Shown piece by piece: positions 54,052 through 63,485 of a DNA stretch of 64,000 nt. The stretch spans positions 1-64,000 of the forward strand of contig CADEDU010000017.1 of NCBI GenBank assembly GCA_902826155.1, in the 5' to 3' direction. The notes under the pieces were generated by a model that did no database searches, had not been told where the DNA came from, and saw nothing but the letters and a program-made list of their open reading frames with translations. How positions within the stretch are numbered: the stretch's first letter is position 1; every line of letters begins with the position of its first letter. The stretch comes from an uncultured beta proteobacterium (GTDB taxonomy: Bacteria; Pseudomonadota; Gammaproteobacteria; Burkholderiales; SG8-39). The translations under genes were made by a program, and so were the position numbers.

Positions 54052-54306
54052 ATGAGACATCTTGCCTGAGCGCTCGTCGTGACTTTAACTGCTCTAACCT
54101 CTCTTTCCGCGCTCGCGGCACCGCTCGAGTCATGGGAACGTGCACTGGAAAATGCGATCGAACGAACTCGGCAAGAAGGGCAGGCACAAGCGGCCGCACA
54201 TGACGAGCTGGAGGCGTTTCACAAAATTTCGCGCGACGCTGCCCAACAGCGTTACCGCTCGAGCATCGACATCGCGCGATTTGTCCTATTGAAGGATTCG
54301 CCATGA
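54052..54306 (+). pseudogene. Small exported helical protein with TGA in its signal peptide
   Basis: ATG 54052 has GGAG about seven bases upstream and opens MRHLA, then TGA at 54067-54069, then ALVVTLTALTSLSALAA in the same frame, a complete signal peptide interrupted by one stop. The mature part (about 62 residues) is an amphipathic helix, SWERALENAIERTRQEGQAQ and beyond. The TGA most likely replaced TGG (Trp). Re-initiation at GTG 54079 would give a protein lacking the positive n-region. The stop overlaps the MerR start. Function unknown. Confidence 0.55.
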
Positions 54307-54797
54307 AGCGAACGATTGGAAGTGCAGCGCGTGTTCTCGGCATGAGTCCGAAGACGATTCGTTACTACGAGGAGGTCGGGGTCGTGCCGCCGCCTCCGCG
54401 CGAAAAAGGCGGCAGGTTTTCCTTAGGCCGTCGCTTATTCGAAGTCCGAGAAATCGAGCGCCTACGCTTTGTCAAGGAGGCACGCCGCCTGCAGTTCTCG
54501 CTTAATGACGTGCGGCAACTCCTCGAGCAATACGAGTCCGGTCCGCCTTGCGGGTGCGCGGCGCGCCCATTGCTCAAGCGTCTCGTGGCACGGAGGCTGA
54601 ACGAAGTGCACGAGGCCATTCGCTCGCTCGAAGCGTTGCGCGACGAGCTTGGCGCGCTTGAAGCTCGTGTGCTGGCGCTTGAAGGTAAGACCCCAGCGGA
54701 ATTGGGGTCGGTCATGGTTCCCACACCGGTCGAGGCCTTGCTGCGCGGTACCGCAAAGTTGCCGGACCACCGTCCAGCCCAGGAAAATGGTGGTTGA
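54303..54797 (+). CDS. MerR-family regulator of the copper island
   Basis: 164 residues from ATG 54303. MerR winged helix-turn-helix (TIGSAARVLGMSPKTIRYYE, residues 4-23), wing (EKGGRFSLGRR) and dimerisation helix (about 92-125). The only cysteines are C83 and C85 (PPCGCAARP) just before the dimer helix, so the metal site differs from CueR, which uses a C-terminal pair. Given its neighbours and the operator directly downstream, it likely senses Cu(I)/Ag(I) and controls the small peptide gene. It ends three bases into the -35 box of that promoter. Confidence 0.8.
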   Translation: MKRTIGSAARVLGMSPKTIRYYEEVGVVPPPPREKGGRFSLGRRLFEVREIERLRFVKEARRLQFSLNDVRQLLEQYESGPPCGCAARPLLKRLVARRLNEVHEAIRSLEALRDELGALEARVLALEGKTPAELGSVMVPTPVEALLRGTAKLPDHRPAQENGG

Positions 54798-54829
54798 TCT
54801 TCCAGTGGCTGGAACTTTAAAAATACAAT
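54794..54829 (+). promoter_or_regulatory. CueR-type operator-promoter for the GCPLCW peptide
   Basis: TTGATC (54794-54799) is a -35 box. It is followed at once by the perfect dyad TTCCAG-TGG-CTGGAA (54800-54814) and then AT-rich CTTTAAAAATACAAT. A dyad TTCC...GGAA directly after the -35, with an 18-19 base spacer to a TAAAAA/AAAAAT -10, is the arrangement of CueR/HmrR copper promoters (for example E. coli copA). It reads rightward into the peptide gene at 54898. Confidence 0.75.
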
Positions 54830-54897
54830 CCGGGAGCGCACGCCGTGCTTCCGAGGCGTCGCAGGGCGCCGTTACAACGGATGACATGGAGGTATCA

Positions 54898-54981
54898 ATG
54901 AAGCTTGTTAATGCGGTACTCGGAGCGGTGCTGTTGGCGGCGGCGACTTTTGCCTACGCGGGCTGCCCGCTCTGCTGGTAA
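54898..54981 (+). CDS. 27-residue secreted Cys peptide (mature end GCPLCW)
   Basis: Start ATG 54898 has GGAGG six bases upstream (54888-54892). The product is a textbook signal peptide (basic MKLVNAV, hydrophobic LGAVLLAAATFAYA) followed only by GCPLCW and TAA. Cleavage after AYA would release a hexapeptide with a CxxC pair; if YAGC works as a lipobox, it would be a lipidated CPLCW instead. It lies under the CueR-type operator and is followed by a hairpin. A copper-responsive micro-peptide that chelates Cu(I) in the periplasm is my inference. I know of no named family. Confidence 0.6.
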   Translation: MKLVNAVLGAVLLAAATFAYAGCPLCW

Positions 54982-54983
54982 TA

Positions 54984-55018
54984 AAGCTCGGCGCCCTGGG
55001 AGTTCCAAGACGCCGAGT
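54984..55018 (+). terminator. Hairpin after the peptide gene
   Basis: CTCGGCG pairs with CGCCGAG across a 17-base loop, three bases after the peptide stop. There is no T-run, so it may be a weak or factor-assisted terminator, or an mRNA-stabilising 3' hairpin. It limits the unit to operator, peptide gene and hairpin. Confidence 0.5.
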
Positions 55019-55022
55019 CGTC

Positions 55023-55919
55023 CTAACTTGATACGTTGGGTGCTGCTTCCAACAAAAACCGCCATGGGCCACATACGTCAAGCTCGCGAAGATCGCTCCG
55101 CAGTAGCGGCACCACTAGACGGCGCCAAGGTCGTATGCGACGGCTGAACAGAACGGGTCCGATACGGAGGGAGAGCGGACAGTCCGCGCTTGATGGCGCG
55201 CGATTGGCGCTGAACGGGATCGCTTCTTTGCGTGCAACCGCCAGCCCGGCCTTCCTGCACGCCGCCTCGAGCTTGCGTGTAGAGAGTCGGTTCAGATAGT
55301 CGGTCAGCGTGTTTTGACCGGCGAACGGATTGGCGCGCATGGCACCGTTCGCAGCGCGCAGAAACGTTACCCTCAGAGACGAACAAGTGCGCCCAGGGAA
55401 TGTTGATCAACGGGTAGAAGTGATGGCCGTGCGGATGTGCCCACGGCATCCATTTGATGAACACGCGTCCGTGCGGCGCCAACACACGGCGCCATTCCGG
55501 GACGATCGCTTCGTTTTTGATTACTGCTCCATCGCATCAAAGCATGAGATGGTATCGATCGAAGCATCGGACAGGGGAATAGACTTCGGCTGGCCTTCAA
55601 TGAACGTGACGCGGCCGCTGAGTTCGCCGCTATCGAGTCTCGCGCCTGCGTCCGTGATGCTCTCAGGGCTCAAAACGATCACGACGACGCTTCCCGCGCC
55701 CGATTGCGCGATCGCTTGCGCCAAGTCGCCGCGAGGCAACGGAAGTCGAGCACGCGGGGGCCTTGGATCGCGCGTTGATCGACGTAAGCAGAGAATTCTT
55801 TGAGGAGTCTGAGCGCGCCACGCCGAGTATGCCTCCGTCGTGACAGTCGCTCCCACTGGCTTGGCGTGGTCGTTTCGTAAGTGCCATTCGCAGGCCTTAG
55901 CCGGGACTGGCTCCATCAT
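55023..55919 (-). pseudogene. Class I SAM methyltransferase, multiple frameshifts
   Basis: Fragments in three minus-strand frames assemble into a methyltransferase. They are LKEFSAYVDQRAIQGPRVLD (motif I region), DLAQAIAQSGAGSVVVIVLS, GRVTFIEGQPKSIPLSDASI then DTISCFDAMEQ, RRVLAPHGRVFIKWMPWAHP (with HGHHFYPLINIPWAHLF) and LNRLSTRKLEAACRKAGLAV ending RELDVCGPWRFLLEAAP. Each transition needs a shift, and several stops intervene. It has been inactive for some time. It sits between the copper-responsive peptide and CopA and may mark an old insertion. Confidence 0.65.
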
Positions 55920-56212
55920 GGAGAACGACGGCGCAAGTGATGGATCGGCCCCCTCAACCCGTAACGAGGACAGGTGTCACGAAACACGCGACACGGAACG
56001 TCGACGTACGCGGTAGATCCGCCCCCAAATGGGAAACGGCGGGCGGTCGTGCGTCGTCTCGATCATCGAAACGAGCCCGTGATCGTGGGCATCTGAAGGT
56101 CCCGACTGTCGTGCCCAGGCCTTGACTTGCGTCCTGCACATACGCCTAGGGTGGTCGACAGGCTCCGCACCCCAGGTGGCCGGTAAGTTCTTCTACGAGC
56201 GAGGCAAGTTCA

Positions 56213-56467
56213 ATGATCCAACCATCGTCCAGATGCGTATGCGTCCTGGTCATCGCGTTGTCGGCGTGCGCGAGTCCGGGACCGACCGGTCGGCCGAGCG
56301 CGGAAGTGAGTTCGGAGGCCGCGCGGCGCGCCGAAGACTACGCGTGGCGTTGTGAGATGATGACCAGTCTCGATCGTGTGGCCTGCCTCGATCTGCTTCC
56401 GTGGCGTGTGCCGGGGTACTTTGGGGAGCGCGTAGATCCCTTCCGGGCACCCGCACCCAAACGGTGA
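56213..56467 (+). CDS. Small lipoprotein of unknown function
   Basis: 84 residues from ATG 56213, with GAGG about ten bases upstream. Signal peptide with lipobox LSAC (VCVLVIALSACAS). The mature 65 residues are hydrophilic with two further Cys (YAWRCEMM, VACLDLLP) and a Pro-rich end (YFGERVDPFRAPAPKR). I do not recognise a family. It lies alone on the plus strand, 110 bases from the end of the convergent copA gene. Regulation is not evident. Confidence 0.6.
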   Translation: MIQPSSRCVCVLVIALSACASPGPTGRPSAEVSSEAARRAEDYAWRCEMMTSLDRVACLDLLPWRVPGYFGERVDPFRAPAPKR

Positions 56468-56576
56468 CGCTTTAGGACGAAGCTAGGACGGGACATGCGA
56501 CTGACTGAATCCCTTGCTGCCTGGTGGGCGTGCACCGCGTTTGCCGGTGCCGGTTCGCGCGCTCAGATGGGTCGAT

Positions 56577-59009
56577 TCATTCCATCGCGGCGCGCTTCAG
56601 TCGCAGTGCATTGAGGACCACCGATATCGAACTGGCAGCCATCGCAATGCCGGCAATGATCGGCGAAAGCAAAACACCGAAGACGGGGTAAAGCACACCG
56701 GCCGCGATCGGAATGCCCGCCGCGTTGTAGAAGAACGCGAAGAACAAGTTCTGCTTGATATTGCGCATGGTGGCGCGCGAGAGCATCGCCGCACGGACGA
56801 TCCCGCGTAGATCGCCTTTGACCAATGTGATGCCGGCCGCTTCCATCGCGACATCCGTGCCGGTCCCCATGGCGATGCCGACATCGGCTTGTGCCAACGC
56901 CGGCGCATCGTTGATGCCGTCGCCGGCCATCGCAACCTTATGGCCCTTCGCCTGCAGCGCTTTCACGTGTGCGGCTTTGTGCTCGGGTAATACTTCGGCG
57001 AGGACCTCGTCGATGCCCAGTTGCTCGCCGACGGCTTCAGCCGTTGCGCGTGCATCACCGGTGAGCATGACCACTTGTACGCCCAGCTGCTTCAAGCCCG
57101 CGAGCGCCTGCGGAGTGCTTTCCTTGATCGGGTCCGCCACCGCGAGCAGTCCACCGGGCTTACCATCGACCGCGAAGAACACTACCGTCTTGGCTTCGGC
57201 TCGCCAACGTTGTGCCGTTGCTTCGAAGGGAGCCACATCGATGCCAAGGCTGGCCAGAAACGCCCGGCTGCCAATCAAGACGTTCCGCCCTTCGACTTGT
57301 GCCGTGACGCCTTTGCCGTTTTCGACGTTGAACGCGCTGGCGGGTTGAATGTTCGCGCCGCGCTCGCGCGCTCCGATTACGATGGCGCTCGCGATCGGGT
57401 GCTCGCTCGACTGCTCGACGCTCGCCACCCATCCGAGCGCCTGCTGCTCAGCCATCCCTGGCGCCGTTTCGAAGCCGACCAGGGCCGGTTTGCCCAGCGT
57501 AAGCGTTCCCGTCTTGTCGACGACCACGGTGTCGATGTCGCGCATGCGTTCGATGGCCTCGGCGTTGCGAAAGAGGATGCCCCCTTGCGCACCGCGGCCC
57601 ATCGCGACAGTCATGGAAATCGGTGTCGCGAGGCCCACCGCACACGGGCAAGCGATGATGAGCACGGCGACTGCGTTGATCAATCCGTAGACGAATCGCG
57701 GTTCTGGGCCGAAGAACCACCAGATCAGGCCGCTCACGACAGCGATGACGACGACGATTTGCACGAAGTAGGCCGCGATAAGATCGGCTAGGCGCTGGAT
57801 CGGAGCGCGTGTGCGCTGCGCCGCTTGCACCATGCCGATAATTCTTGCCAGCAGCGTCTCCGAACCGATCCGTTCCGCGCGCATCACAAGCGCTCCGTTA
57901 CCGTTGATCGTAGCCCCGGTAACGTGATCGCCGGTCGTCTTGGAAACCGGGATCGGCTCTCCAGTGATCATCGATTCATCGACGTGGCTCCTGCCGTCGA
58001 TGATGATCCCGTCGACTGGAACCTTCTCGCCGGGCTTGATCCGAAGGCGATCGCCGATCTGCACCGCTTCGAGCGCAATCTGTTCTTCGGAGTCGTCCGC
58101 GCGCAATCGCGAGGCCGTGCTCGGCGCGAGTTTCAGCAATTCCTTGATCGCCTGACTCGTTTGCCCCATCGCGCGCATCTGCAGCACATCGCCCAGGATC
58201 ACCAGCGTCACGATGACCGCTGCCGCTTCGAAATACTTGCCGACAGCGCCGTCGTGCTCGCGGAATTGAACCGGAAAGATCTCAGGGAAGAGTAGCGCGA
58301 CCAGGCTGAACACGTAGGCCAAGCCCACGCCCAGGCCAATCAGGGAGTACATATTTAGCGCCCAGGTTTCGAGCGACACCCAGAACTTGCGCAGGATCGG
58401 CGCACCGACCCAAAGCACGACCGGCGTACCCAAGACGAACTCCACCCAACCGCGCACTGTAGGGCGCAACCCGAACGGCTCCATGACACCGATCATGGGC
58501 GCCATTGCGAGCATGACGAGCGGAATCGACAACCCAATCCCGCTCCACATGCGACGGGTGAGATCAGCGAGTTCTTTCGCCTCGGCCGCTTCGTTCGAAG
58601 CACCCATTGGCACAAGGGCCATGCCACAGATCGGACAATCGCCTGGTCCTGGCTTGACCACCTCCGGATGCATCGGACAGGTATAGCCGGCATCGGCTGG
58701 TGCGCGGGCGTCGAGTCGTGAGGCGGCCCGCGCAGGCTTCTCGGGCGATCCGTGGGTGAACTTGACGGGATCGGCTATGAACTTCGCCTTGCATCCGACG
58801 CTGCAGAAGTAGTAACGCGCGCCACCGTGTTCGTGATGATGCACGCTCGAGGGCGCGACGCTCATGCCGCACACGGGATCGCGTTCCGCGCTGCCGGGGC
58901 GCGGCTCCGATGTATACGGCAGGTCTGTGTATTCGTGCTGACGCGCAGCATCCTGCGAGGGCAAGGCACCCGTGGGCGCTTTCACTCGCTGACGATGAGA
59001 ATCGTTCAC
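56577..59009 (-). CDS. copA: CopA-type copper-exporting P-type ATPase with YHS domain
   Basis: 810 residues from GTG 59009, with GGAG six bases upstream; a TTG start 57 bases earlier is possible. N-terminal YHS domain ([10 protein letters not shown] at 42-51 and [10 protein letters not shown] at 68-77), then a heavy-metal-binding segment CPMHPEV...[10 protein letters not shown] (about 111-134), instead of the usual HMA domains. Membrane motif CPC ([10 protein letters not shown]), phosphorylation DKTGT, TGEP, hinge GDGINDAP. It exports Cu(I) from cytoplasm to periplasm. Family members with YHS plus CPxHP segments occur in proteobacterial copper islands. Firm by motifs. Confidence 0.93.
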   Translation of the reverse strand: MNDSHRQRVKAPTGALPSQDAARQHEYTDLPYTSEPRPGSAERDPVCGMSVAPSSVHHHEHGGARYYFCSVGCKAKFIADPVKFTHGSPEKPARAASRLDARAPADAGYTCPMHPEVVKPGPGDCPICGMALVPMGASNEAAEAKELADLTRRMWSGIGLSIPLVMLAMAPMIGVMEPFGLRPTVRGWVEFVLGTPVVLWVGAPILRKFWVSLETWALNMYSLIGLGVGLAYVFSLVALLFPEIFPVQFREHDGAVGKYFEAAAVIVTLVILGDVLQMRAMGQTSQAIKELLKLAPSTASRLRADDSEEQIALEAVQIGDRLRIKPGEKVPVDGIIIDGRSHVDESMITGEPIPVSKTTGDHVTGATINGNGALVMRAERIGSETLLARIIGMVQAAQRTRAPIQRLADLIAAYFVQIVVVIAVVSGLIWWFFGPEPRFVYGLINAVAVLIIACPCAVGLATPISMTVAMGRGAQGGILFRNAEAIERMRDIDTVVVDKTGTLTLGKPALVGFETAPGMAEQQALGWVASVEQSSEHPIASAIVIGARERGANIQPASAFNVENGKGVTAQVEGRNVLIGSRAFLASLGIDVAPFEATAQRWRAEAKTVVFFAVDGKPGGLLAVADPIKESTPQALAGLKQLGVQVVMLTGDARATAEAVGEQLGIDEVLAEVLPEHKAAHVKALQAKGHKVAMAGDGINDAPALAQADVGIAMGTGTDVAMEAAGITLVKGDLRGIVRAAMLSRATMRNIKQNLFFAFFYNAAGIPIAAGVLYPVFGVLLSPIIAGIAMAASSISVVLNALRLKRAAME

Positions 59010-59379
59010 ATAGATCTCCAAGCTCAGGTCGCAAGCTCCTGGACAACGTTGGTTTTTGGAGGGCAACTATTCACTGCGATTCCTCGCCCCGCTGCAGCGT
59101 TGCCAAGGTCGATCGGAATAGGACTCTGGCGATCGTTCATCGTTCCACACGCTTCGTTTCGTCCGGGTAACGCGTCGGCTGTCGGGGAAACTGGCCCGAG
59201 TGCTGAACCGCTTGCGAAGGGGGCGCGGACGCTCGCGGCCCGACGTGAGAGGGCGTTTTGATCTGCAAATGGACTACATTAGTTTCGAATACTGGCACAA
59301 TTGGCTCCACCCTGATCGGCACGCTGGCCCTAGTTAATGTGCTCCTGCCGACGCAGAATGATCACTATTGAGGGACGAG
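59010..59379. other. Divergent promoter region between copA and pdxR
   Basis: 370 bases between the starts of copA (minus) and pdxR (plus). The half nearest pdxR (59240-59340) is AT-richer, with repeated TGG-CA/CTA words (TGGACTA, TGGCACAAT, TGGCCCTA) that could serve as MocR-type binding sites; this is speculative. No CueR-like dyad was recognised before copA. Confidence 0.4.
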
Positions 59380-60924
59380 ATGAGTTCATGCGTCGGCATT
59401 CGGCTCGATCCGAAGAACAAGCAGCAGCCATTGCATGGCCAGCTGTTCGATGCCGTTGTGGCGCGCATCGAGTCACGTGCGTTCCCCCCCCGCTACAAAC
59501 TGCCGTCGACGCGCATGCTCGCGGCTGAACTGCAACTTCATCGAAATACGGTGGCGCGAGCCTACGCGGAACTCGAGCAGGCGGGTTTCGTGAGTTCGAC
59601 GGTCGGTCGGGGAACGTTCGTCGAAGAAATTTCTCCGCCGAATCGTCCGCGTTCGACACTGTCTGGAACGACATCGAGAAACACGTTGGAGATCGCGTGG
59701 AACTCGCTGGTGTCGCGTGCGGCGCGAGGAGAAGCGCTGGGGCGGGCCGACCGGCACAAACGGCAGGGATTGCACACGAACGAGACCATCAATCTCGCGC
59801 GCATGCAGCCGAATGCGGATCTAATCCCCGGGACCTTGCTTCGGCGTTGCTTCATGCACGTGCTCGATGGACGACGGGCCGACGCGCTGGGCTATGCGCC
59901 GGCCGAAGGGGCGGCACGCTTGCGCGAACAAATCGCGCGTGACTTAGTGGAGCGTGGCGTGCCGGTACGAGCCGAGGAGATCATCGTGACTTCGGGCAGC
60001 CAGCAAGGCCTTGATCTCATCGCCCGTGCGTTACTCAACCCGGGCGATACCTTCATGGTGGAGCCTACTACGTATGCCGGCGCTATCGATCTGTTCGGCC
60101 TCGCCGGCGCCCGACTGCTGCCTGTTCCCATGGATGCGGAAGGACCGGACGTGTCGACCCTTCAGCGGCTCGTGCGGCCGGAGATAAAGGGGCTGTATCT
60201 AATGCCCAACGCGCACAACCCTACCGGGCGCACGCTGAGTACCGACCGGCGCCGCGCCCTCGTCGATTGGTCGCACGCCTGCGGCGTGCCGCTTATCGAA
60301 GACGATTACGCAGCGGGCATCGTCCTTGACGAGAGCGAGGGGCTGCCTCATTTGCGTACACTCGACGGAGATGTGATTCACATCTCGACATTCAGCAAAC
60401 GCCTTGCCCCAGCGCTTCGTTTGGGCTACGTTGTGGCGCCGCTTGCGCTGCGTCCGGTGCTAATGAGCATCAAACGCATCGTTGATCTTGGAACGTCGGC
60501 GAGCATGCAGCTGGTGCTAGCAGAATTCATGGAGCGCGGGTATCTGCGTGCGCACGAGAAACGCATGCGCGGAATCTACCGAGCCCAGCGCGATGCACTG
60601 TGCCAAGCGCTCTACGAGTCGCTCCCCGGCTCGCTCAGTTGGGATGTGCCAACGCACGGCGTGGCGATGTGGGTGAAGCTTCCGGCTGGGCTCGACCCAC
60701 AACGGGTAAGTGCGGAGGCCGAGCGACGTGGTGTACTCGTTAGCCCCAGCACTCTCTTCTCAGCGGCCGCGCACCCCGAGGTCGCGATCCGCCTCATATT
60801 CTCTGCCGAACCGGCGGAGCGCCTGGTCGAGGGTGCGCGCCGCCTCGGTAGCGCAATAAAGCAAGTCTTGTCCGAGCGCTCACGCAAGCCAGTGCCAGGA
60901 CTCGAACTCTCCGAGTTGATCTGA
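59380..60924 (+). CDS. pdxR: PdxR, MocR-family regulator of vitamin B6 synthesis
   Basis: 514 residues from ATG 59380 (GAGGGA four bases upstream). N-terminal GntR winged helix ([40 protein letters not shown]), then an aminotransferase fold with the PLP lysine K340 in [15 protein letters not shown]. MocR regulators sense PLP. Its immediate neighbours downstream are pdxS and pdxT, the PLP synthase genes, as in Gram-positive PdxR systems. It probably activates them when PLP is low and represses itself. Confidence 0.9.
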   Translation: MSSCVGIRLDPKNKQQPLHGQLFDAVVARIESRAFPPRYKLPSTRMLAAELQLHRNTVARAYAELEQAGFVSSTVGRGTFVEEISPPNRPRSTLSGTTSRNTLEIAWNSLVSRAARGEALGRADRHKRQGLHTNETINLARMQPNADLIPGTLLRRCFMHVLDGRRADALGYAPAEGAARLREQIARDLVERGVPVRAEEIIVTSGSQQGLDLIARALLNPGDTFMVEPTTYAGAIDLFGLAGARLLPVPMDAEGPDVSTLQRLVRPEIKGLYLMPNAHNPTGRTLSTDRRRALVDWSHACGVPLIEDDYAAGIVLDESEGLPHLRTLDGDVIHISTFSKRLAPALRLGYVVAPLALRPVLMSIKRIVDLGTSASMQLVLAEFMERGYLRAHEKRMRGIYRAQRDALCQALYESLPGSLSWDVPTHGVAMWVKLPAGLDPQRVSAEAERRGVLVSPSTLFSAAAHPEVAIRLIFSAEPAERLVEGARRLGSAIKQVLSERSRKPVPGLELSELI

Positions 60925-60953
60925 ACGCATGTCTCGTATGCGAAGGCGGCAAC

Positions 60954-61835
60954 ATGGAAAAAAGTAGCCCACGAACCAAGCTCGGCCTTGCAGAGATGCT
61001 CAAAGGCGGCGTGATTATGGACGTCGTCAATGCCGAGCAGGCGTGCATCGCGGAACAGGCAGGCGCTTGTGCTGTCATGGCACTTGAGCGTGTACCGGCA
61101 CAAATTCGTGCAGAGGGGGGTGTAGCGCGTGCGAGTGACCCGGCGATGATCCGCGCCATTCAACAGGCAGTGAGTATTCCGGTGATGGCCAAATGCCGGA
61201 TCGGCCATTTCATGGAAGCACGGATACTGGAGGCGCTCGAGGTCGATTTCGTCGACGAGAGCGAGGTGCTCACGCCCGCCGACGTGGAGTTCCACATCGA
61301 TAAGCGGGAGTTTCGAGTGCCGTTCGTATGCGGGTGCCGCGATCTGGGCGAGGCGCTGCGGCGCATCGCCGAGGGTGCTTCGCTATTGCGCACAAAAGGC
61401 GAGGCTGGCACAGGAGATGTCGCAGAAGCCGTTCGGCACCTGCGCAGGGTGAGGAGCCAGATTGCTCAGTTGCGTGGTCTCGGTGAGGATGAACTCGTGC
61501 ATGCTGCGAAGACACTTGGGGCTCCGCTCGAGCTCGTGGCCGAAGTGGCAGGTCGAGGCCGATTACCCGTGCCAAGTTTCGCGGCCGGTGGCATTGCGAC
61601 CCCCGCGGATGCAGCTCTTTGTATGGCACTCGGCGCCGAGTCCGTATTCGTGGGCAGCGGCATCTTCTTGAGTGCCGATCCACCGCGGCGGGCACGCGCG
61701 ATCGTTAGCGCGGTGAGCGCCTGGCAAGACCCGGGCAAGCTCGCCGAGGCGAGTTCGGGGCTTGGAGAGCCCATGCGATCGATCGCTGTCGCCGGGCTGG
61801 GCGATGCGGAGCGGTTCGCGGGGCGTGGCGTGTGA
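60954..61835 (+). CDS. pdxS: Pyridoxal 5'-phosphate synthase, synthase subunit
   Basis: 293 residues, standard length. It combines ribose 5-phosphate, glyceraldehyde 3-phosphate and ammonia into PLP. The TIM-barrel active site has D23 (GVIMDVV), K80 ([10 protein letters not shown]) and K148 ([12 protein letters not shown]), the two lysines that carry intermediates. Start ATG 60954 (MEKSSP). The stop overlaps the pdxT GTG. This is the deoxyxylulose-independent route; most proteobacteria use PdxA/PdxJ instead. Confidence 0.95.
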   Translation: MEKSSPRTKLGLAEMLKGGVIMDVVNAEQACIAEQAGACAVMALERVPAQIRAEGGVARASDPAMIRAIQQAVSIPVMAKCRIGHFMEARILEALEVDFVDESEVLTPADVEFHIDKREFRVPFVCGCRDLGEALRRIAEGASLLRTKGEAGTGDVAEAVRHLRRVRSQIAQLRGLGEDELVHAAKTLGAPLELVAEVAGRGRLPVPSFAAGGIATPADAALCMALGAESVFVGSGIFLSADPPRRARAIVSAVSAWQDPGKLAEASSGLGEPMRSIAVAGLGDAERFAGRGV

Positions 61836-62452
61836 GTGCCGAAGCTCGATTTCGCGGCCCGCGACGCAAGCTTGGTGTGCTGGCAGTGCAAGGCGCGTTC
61901 GAACTCCACGCCACGATCCTCTCCGAGCGCGGACATGACGTGCGTCTTGTGCGGGCTGCGGATGATTTTGCCGGTCTCGAGGGGCTGGTTTTGCCCGGTG
62001 GTGAAAGCACGGTGCAGCTTGAACTGATCGAGCGATTCGATCTCGAAGCGCCTCTTGTACGCCTCTTGCGCTCAGGCCACCCCGTGCTCGCAACCTGCGC
62101 AGGGCTTATCCTAATTGCCCAAAACGTTTCTGGACCGGCGCAGCGCGGCTTCGGCGTGCTCGACGTCGATGTCGCTCGCAATGCGTTCGGCCGCCAGCTC
62201 GAAAGCTTCGAAGCCGTTTCCGATGAGCCTCCATCGTTGGCTCCCGAGACTTCGGGGCGAAGCGAGCTCGAGCAACACCTTCCGCTTGTCTTTATTCGCG
62301 CGCCGCGAATCACACGTGTTGGGCCGACTGTCGAGGTATTGGCGCGGTATCGCGGCGAGCCAGTGCTCGTTCGCGATGATCGCGTCACCGCGGGGAGCTT
62401 CCACCCGGAGCTTACATCCGACACGCGCGTGCACGCGGCGGTGTTTGGTTGA
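61832..62452 (+). CDS. pdxT: Pyridoxal 5'-phosphate synthase, glutaminase subunit
   Basis: 206 residues from GTG 61832, overlapping the pdxS stop. Class I glutaminase with [12 protein letters not shown] (15-26), LPGGEST, catalytic C89 (ATCAGLIL) and the His-Glu pair H191/E193 (GSFHPELT). It frees ammonia from glutamine and channels it to PdxS. The first 12 residues ([12 protein letters not shown]) are longer than usual. Firm identification. Confidence 0.95.
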   Translation: MSAEARFRGPRRKLGVLAVQGAFELHATILSERGHDVRLVRAADDFAGLEGLVLPGGESTVQLELIERFDLEAPLVRLLRSGHPVLATCAGLILIAQNVSGPAQRGFGVLDVDVARNAFGRQLESFEAVSDEPPSLAPETSGRSELEQHLPLVFIRAPRITRVGPTVEVLARYRGEPVLVRDDRVTAGSFHPELTSDTRVHAAVFG

Positions 62453-62562
62453 GTCCGTCGCAACGAAGTTGCTTGCTAAACTATTGCGAGTCGCTTGCTA
62501 GTGTGTGCGGTCGAAGCCTGGTCAGGTTCATTCCTACAATCAACTCTGGGTCGCTGATCGCA

Positions 62563-63157
62563 TTAGTGTAGTGCGGGCGGGGTCCCGCATGCGTAGAGGC
62601 CTACTGCTGATGCATTGCGCTGCGCTTGGAAGATACGAATCACTTCGAGCAGCGTCGTGATCGAGATCGCCCGTACTCCGCGTACTTCGGCGAATCCAGT
62701 GTCCCGTATCAGTCTAGGTAGGAGTCTTGTTGCGTTGTCCGAGGTCGGTTTCGACGCCATCAACGATTAGTACTGGTAGGAACAACCAGCGCGTCACGAG
62801 CCCGTTCGAACGACCCCACTCGCCGACCAGCAATCGACCGCCGGGCTTCCTTACACGAAAAGCCTCCGACAATCCGCGAAGCGTTGTCGCGCAGTCAGAT
62901 TAGTGAGAGCGATCTCAATAGGACAAGATCGAAGCTCGAAGCTTCAAAGGGCAGGTGCTGAGCCGACCCGTGCTCGAGATTGTCTGCGCGCCGCGCGCTA
63001 TCGTGTTTCTCTGTGCCAGCACGAGTGCGTGCAGATCTGCGTCGAGTCCCGTTACCAGTGCGCCTCGATAGACCGTGGCAAGCGCAATGGCTAGTGCGCC
63101 GGTGCTGCAGCCGAGATCGAGCGCATCATCTCCGCGCCGAGGTTGCGCGCGGCGCAC
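62563..63157 (-). pseudogene. Methyltransferase copy B, decayed
   Basis: Paralogue of the gene running off the right edge. N-terminal part DALDLGCSTGALAIALATVY (motif I), TGLDADLHALVLAQRNTIAR. Then frame breaks and an internal deletion remove the region equivalent to SSLLFHHLD. The C-terminal part resumes as TRLLPRLIRDTGFAEVRGVR. Motif I is intact, but stops and a deletion make it inactive. Its 5' end collides with a YHS fragment in another frame. Confidence 0.65.
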
Positions 63158-63276
63158 GAACGCATCGTCGCCTTGCAGCTGGTGCTACAGACGCAGTAAG
63201 TCGCGTCCCCGAGCTCGTGGCGATGTGCGCTTGCGCGGGAGACTTCCGTGCCGCATACAGGATCGCGATCGCTCAT
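63091..63276 (-). CDS. YHS-domain fragment
   Basis: 61 residues from ATG 63276, overlapping the stop of the small membrane protein (ATGA). DRDPVCGTEVSRASAHRHEL then ATYCVCSTSCKA is a YHS metal-binding domain similar to the N-terminus of CopA. After SCKA the sequence becomes unrelated where methyltransferase copy B begins in a different frame. It may be a small intact metal-binding protein or the stump of one joined to the methyltransferase relic by a deletion. Confidence 0.6.
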   Translation of the reverse strand: MSDRDPVCGTEVSRASAHRHELGDATYCVCSTSCKATMRSCAARNLGAEMMRSISAAAPAH

Positions 63277-63485
63277 GGCTTCTTTCGCTTCGTTCTTGGA
63301 AGGGTTCGATTGGAGCGCCGGTTGGGACGGTTCTTGCCATGACTCGGCCCAACTTTATGGCGAAATCTAAGGAACAGCAAAAAGGCCACGAGGGTAAGCG
63401 CCGCAAGCCCGCCGGCGATCAACAGTGGCGTCAGTAATTGTGGCGAGGTCTCTGTGATCACCTTGATGTGCAAGATGGTCTCCAA
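63273..63485 (-). CDS. Small single-helix membrane protein
   Basis: 70 residues from TTG 63485 (a GTG at 63461 is possible). One transmembrane helix LLIAGGLAALTLVAFLLFL is followed by a highly basic tail (FRHKVGPSHGKNRPNRRSNR). The stop overlaps the YHS start, so the two were co-translated. I do not recognise a family. It lies between the two methyltransferase copies. Confidence 0.45.
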   Translation of the reverse strand: METILHIKVITETSPQLLTPLLIAGGLAALTLVAFLLFLRFRHKVGPSHGKNRPNRRSNRTLPRTKRKKP

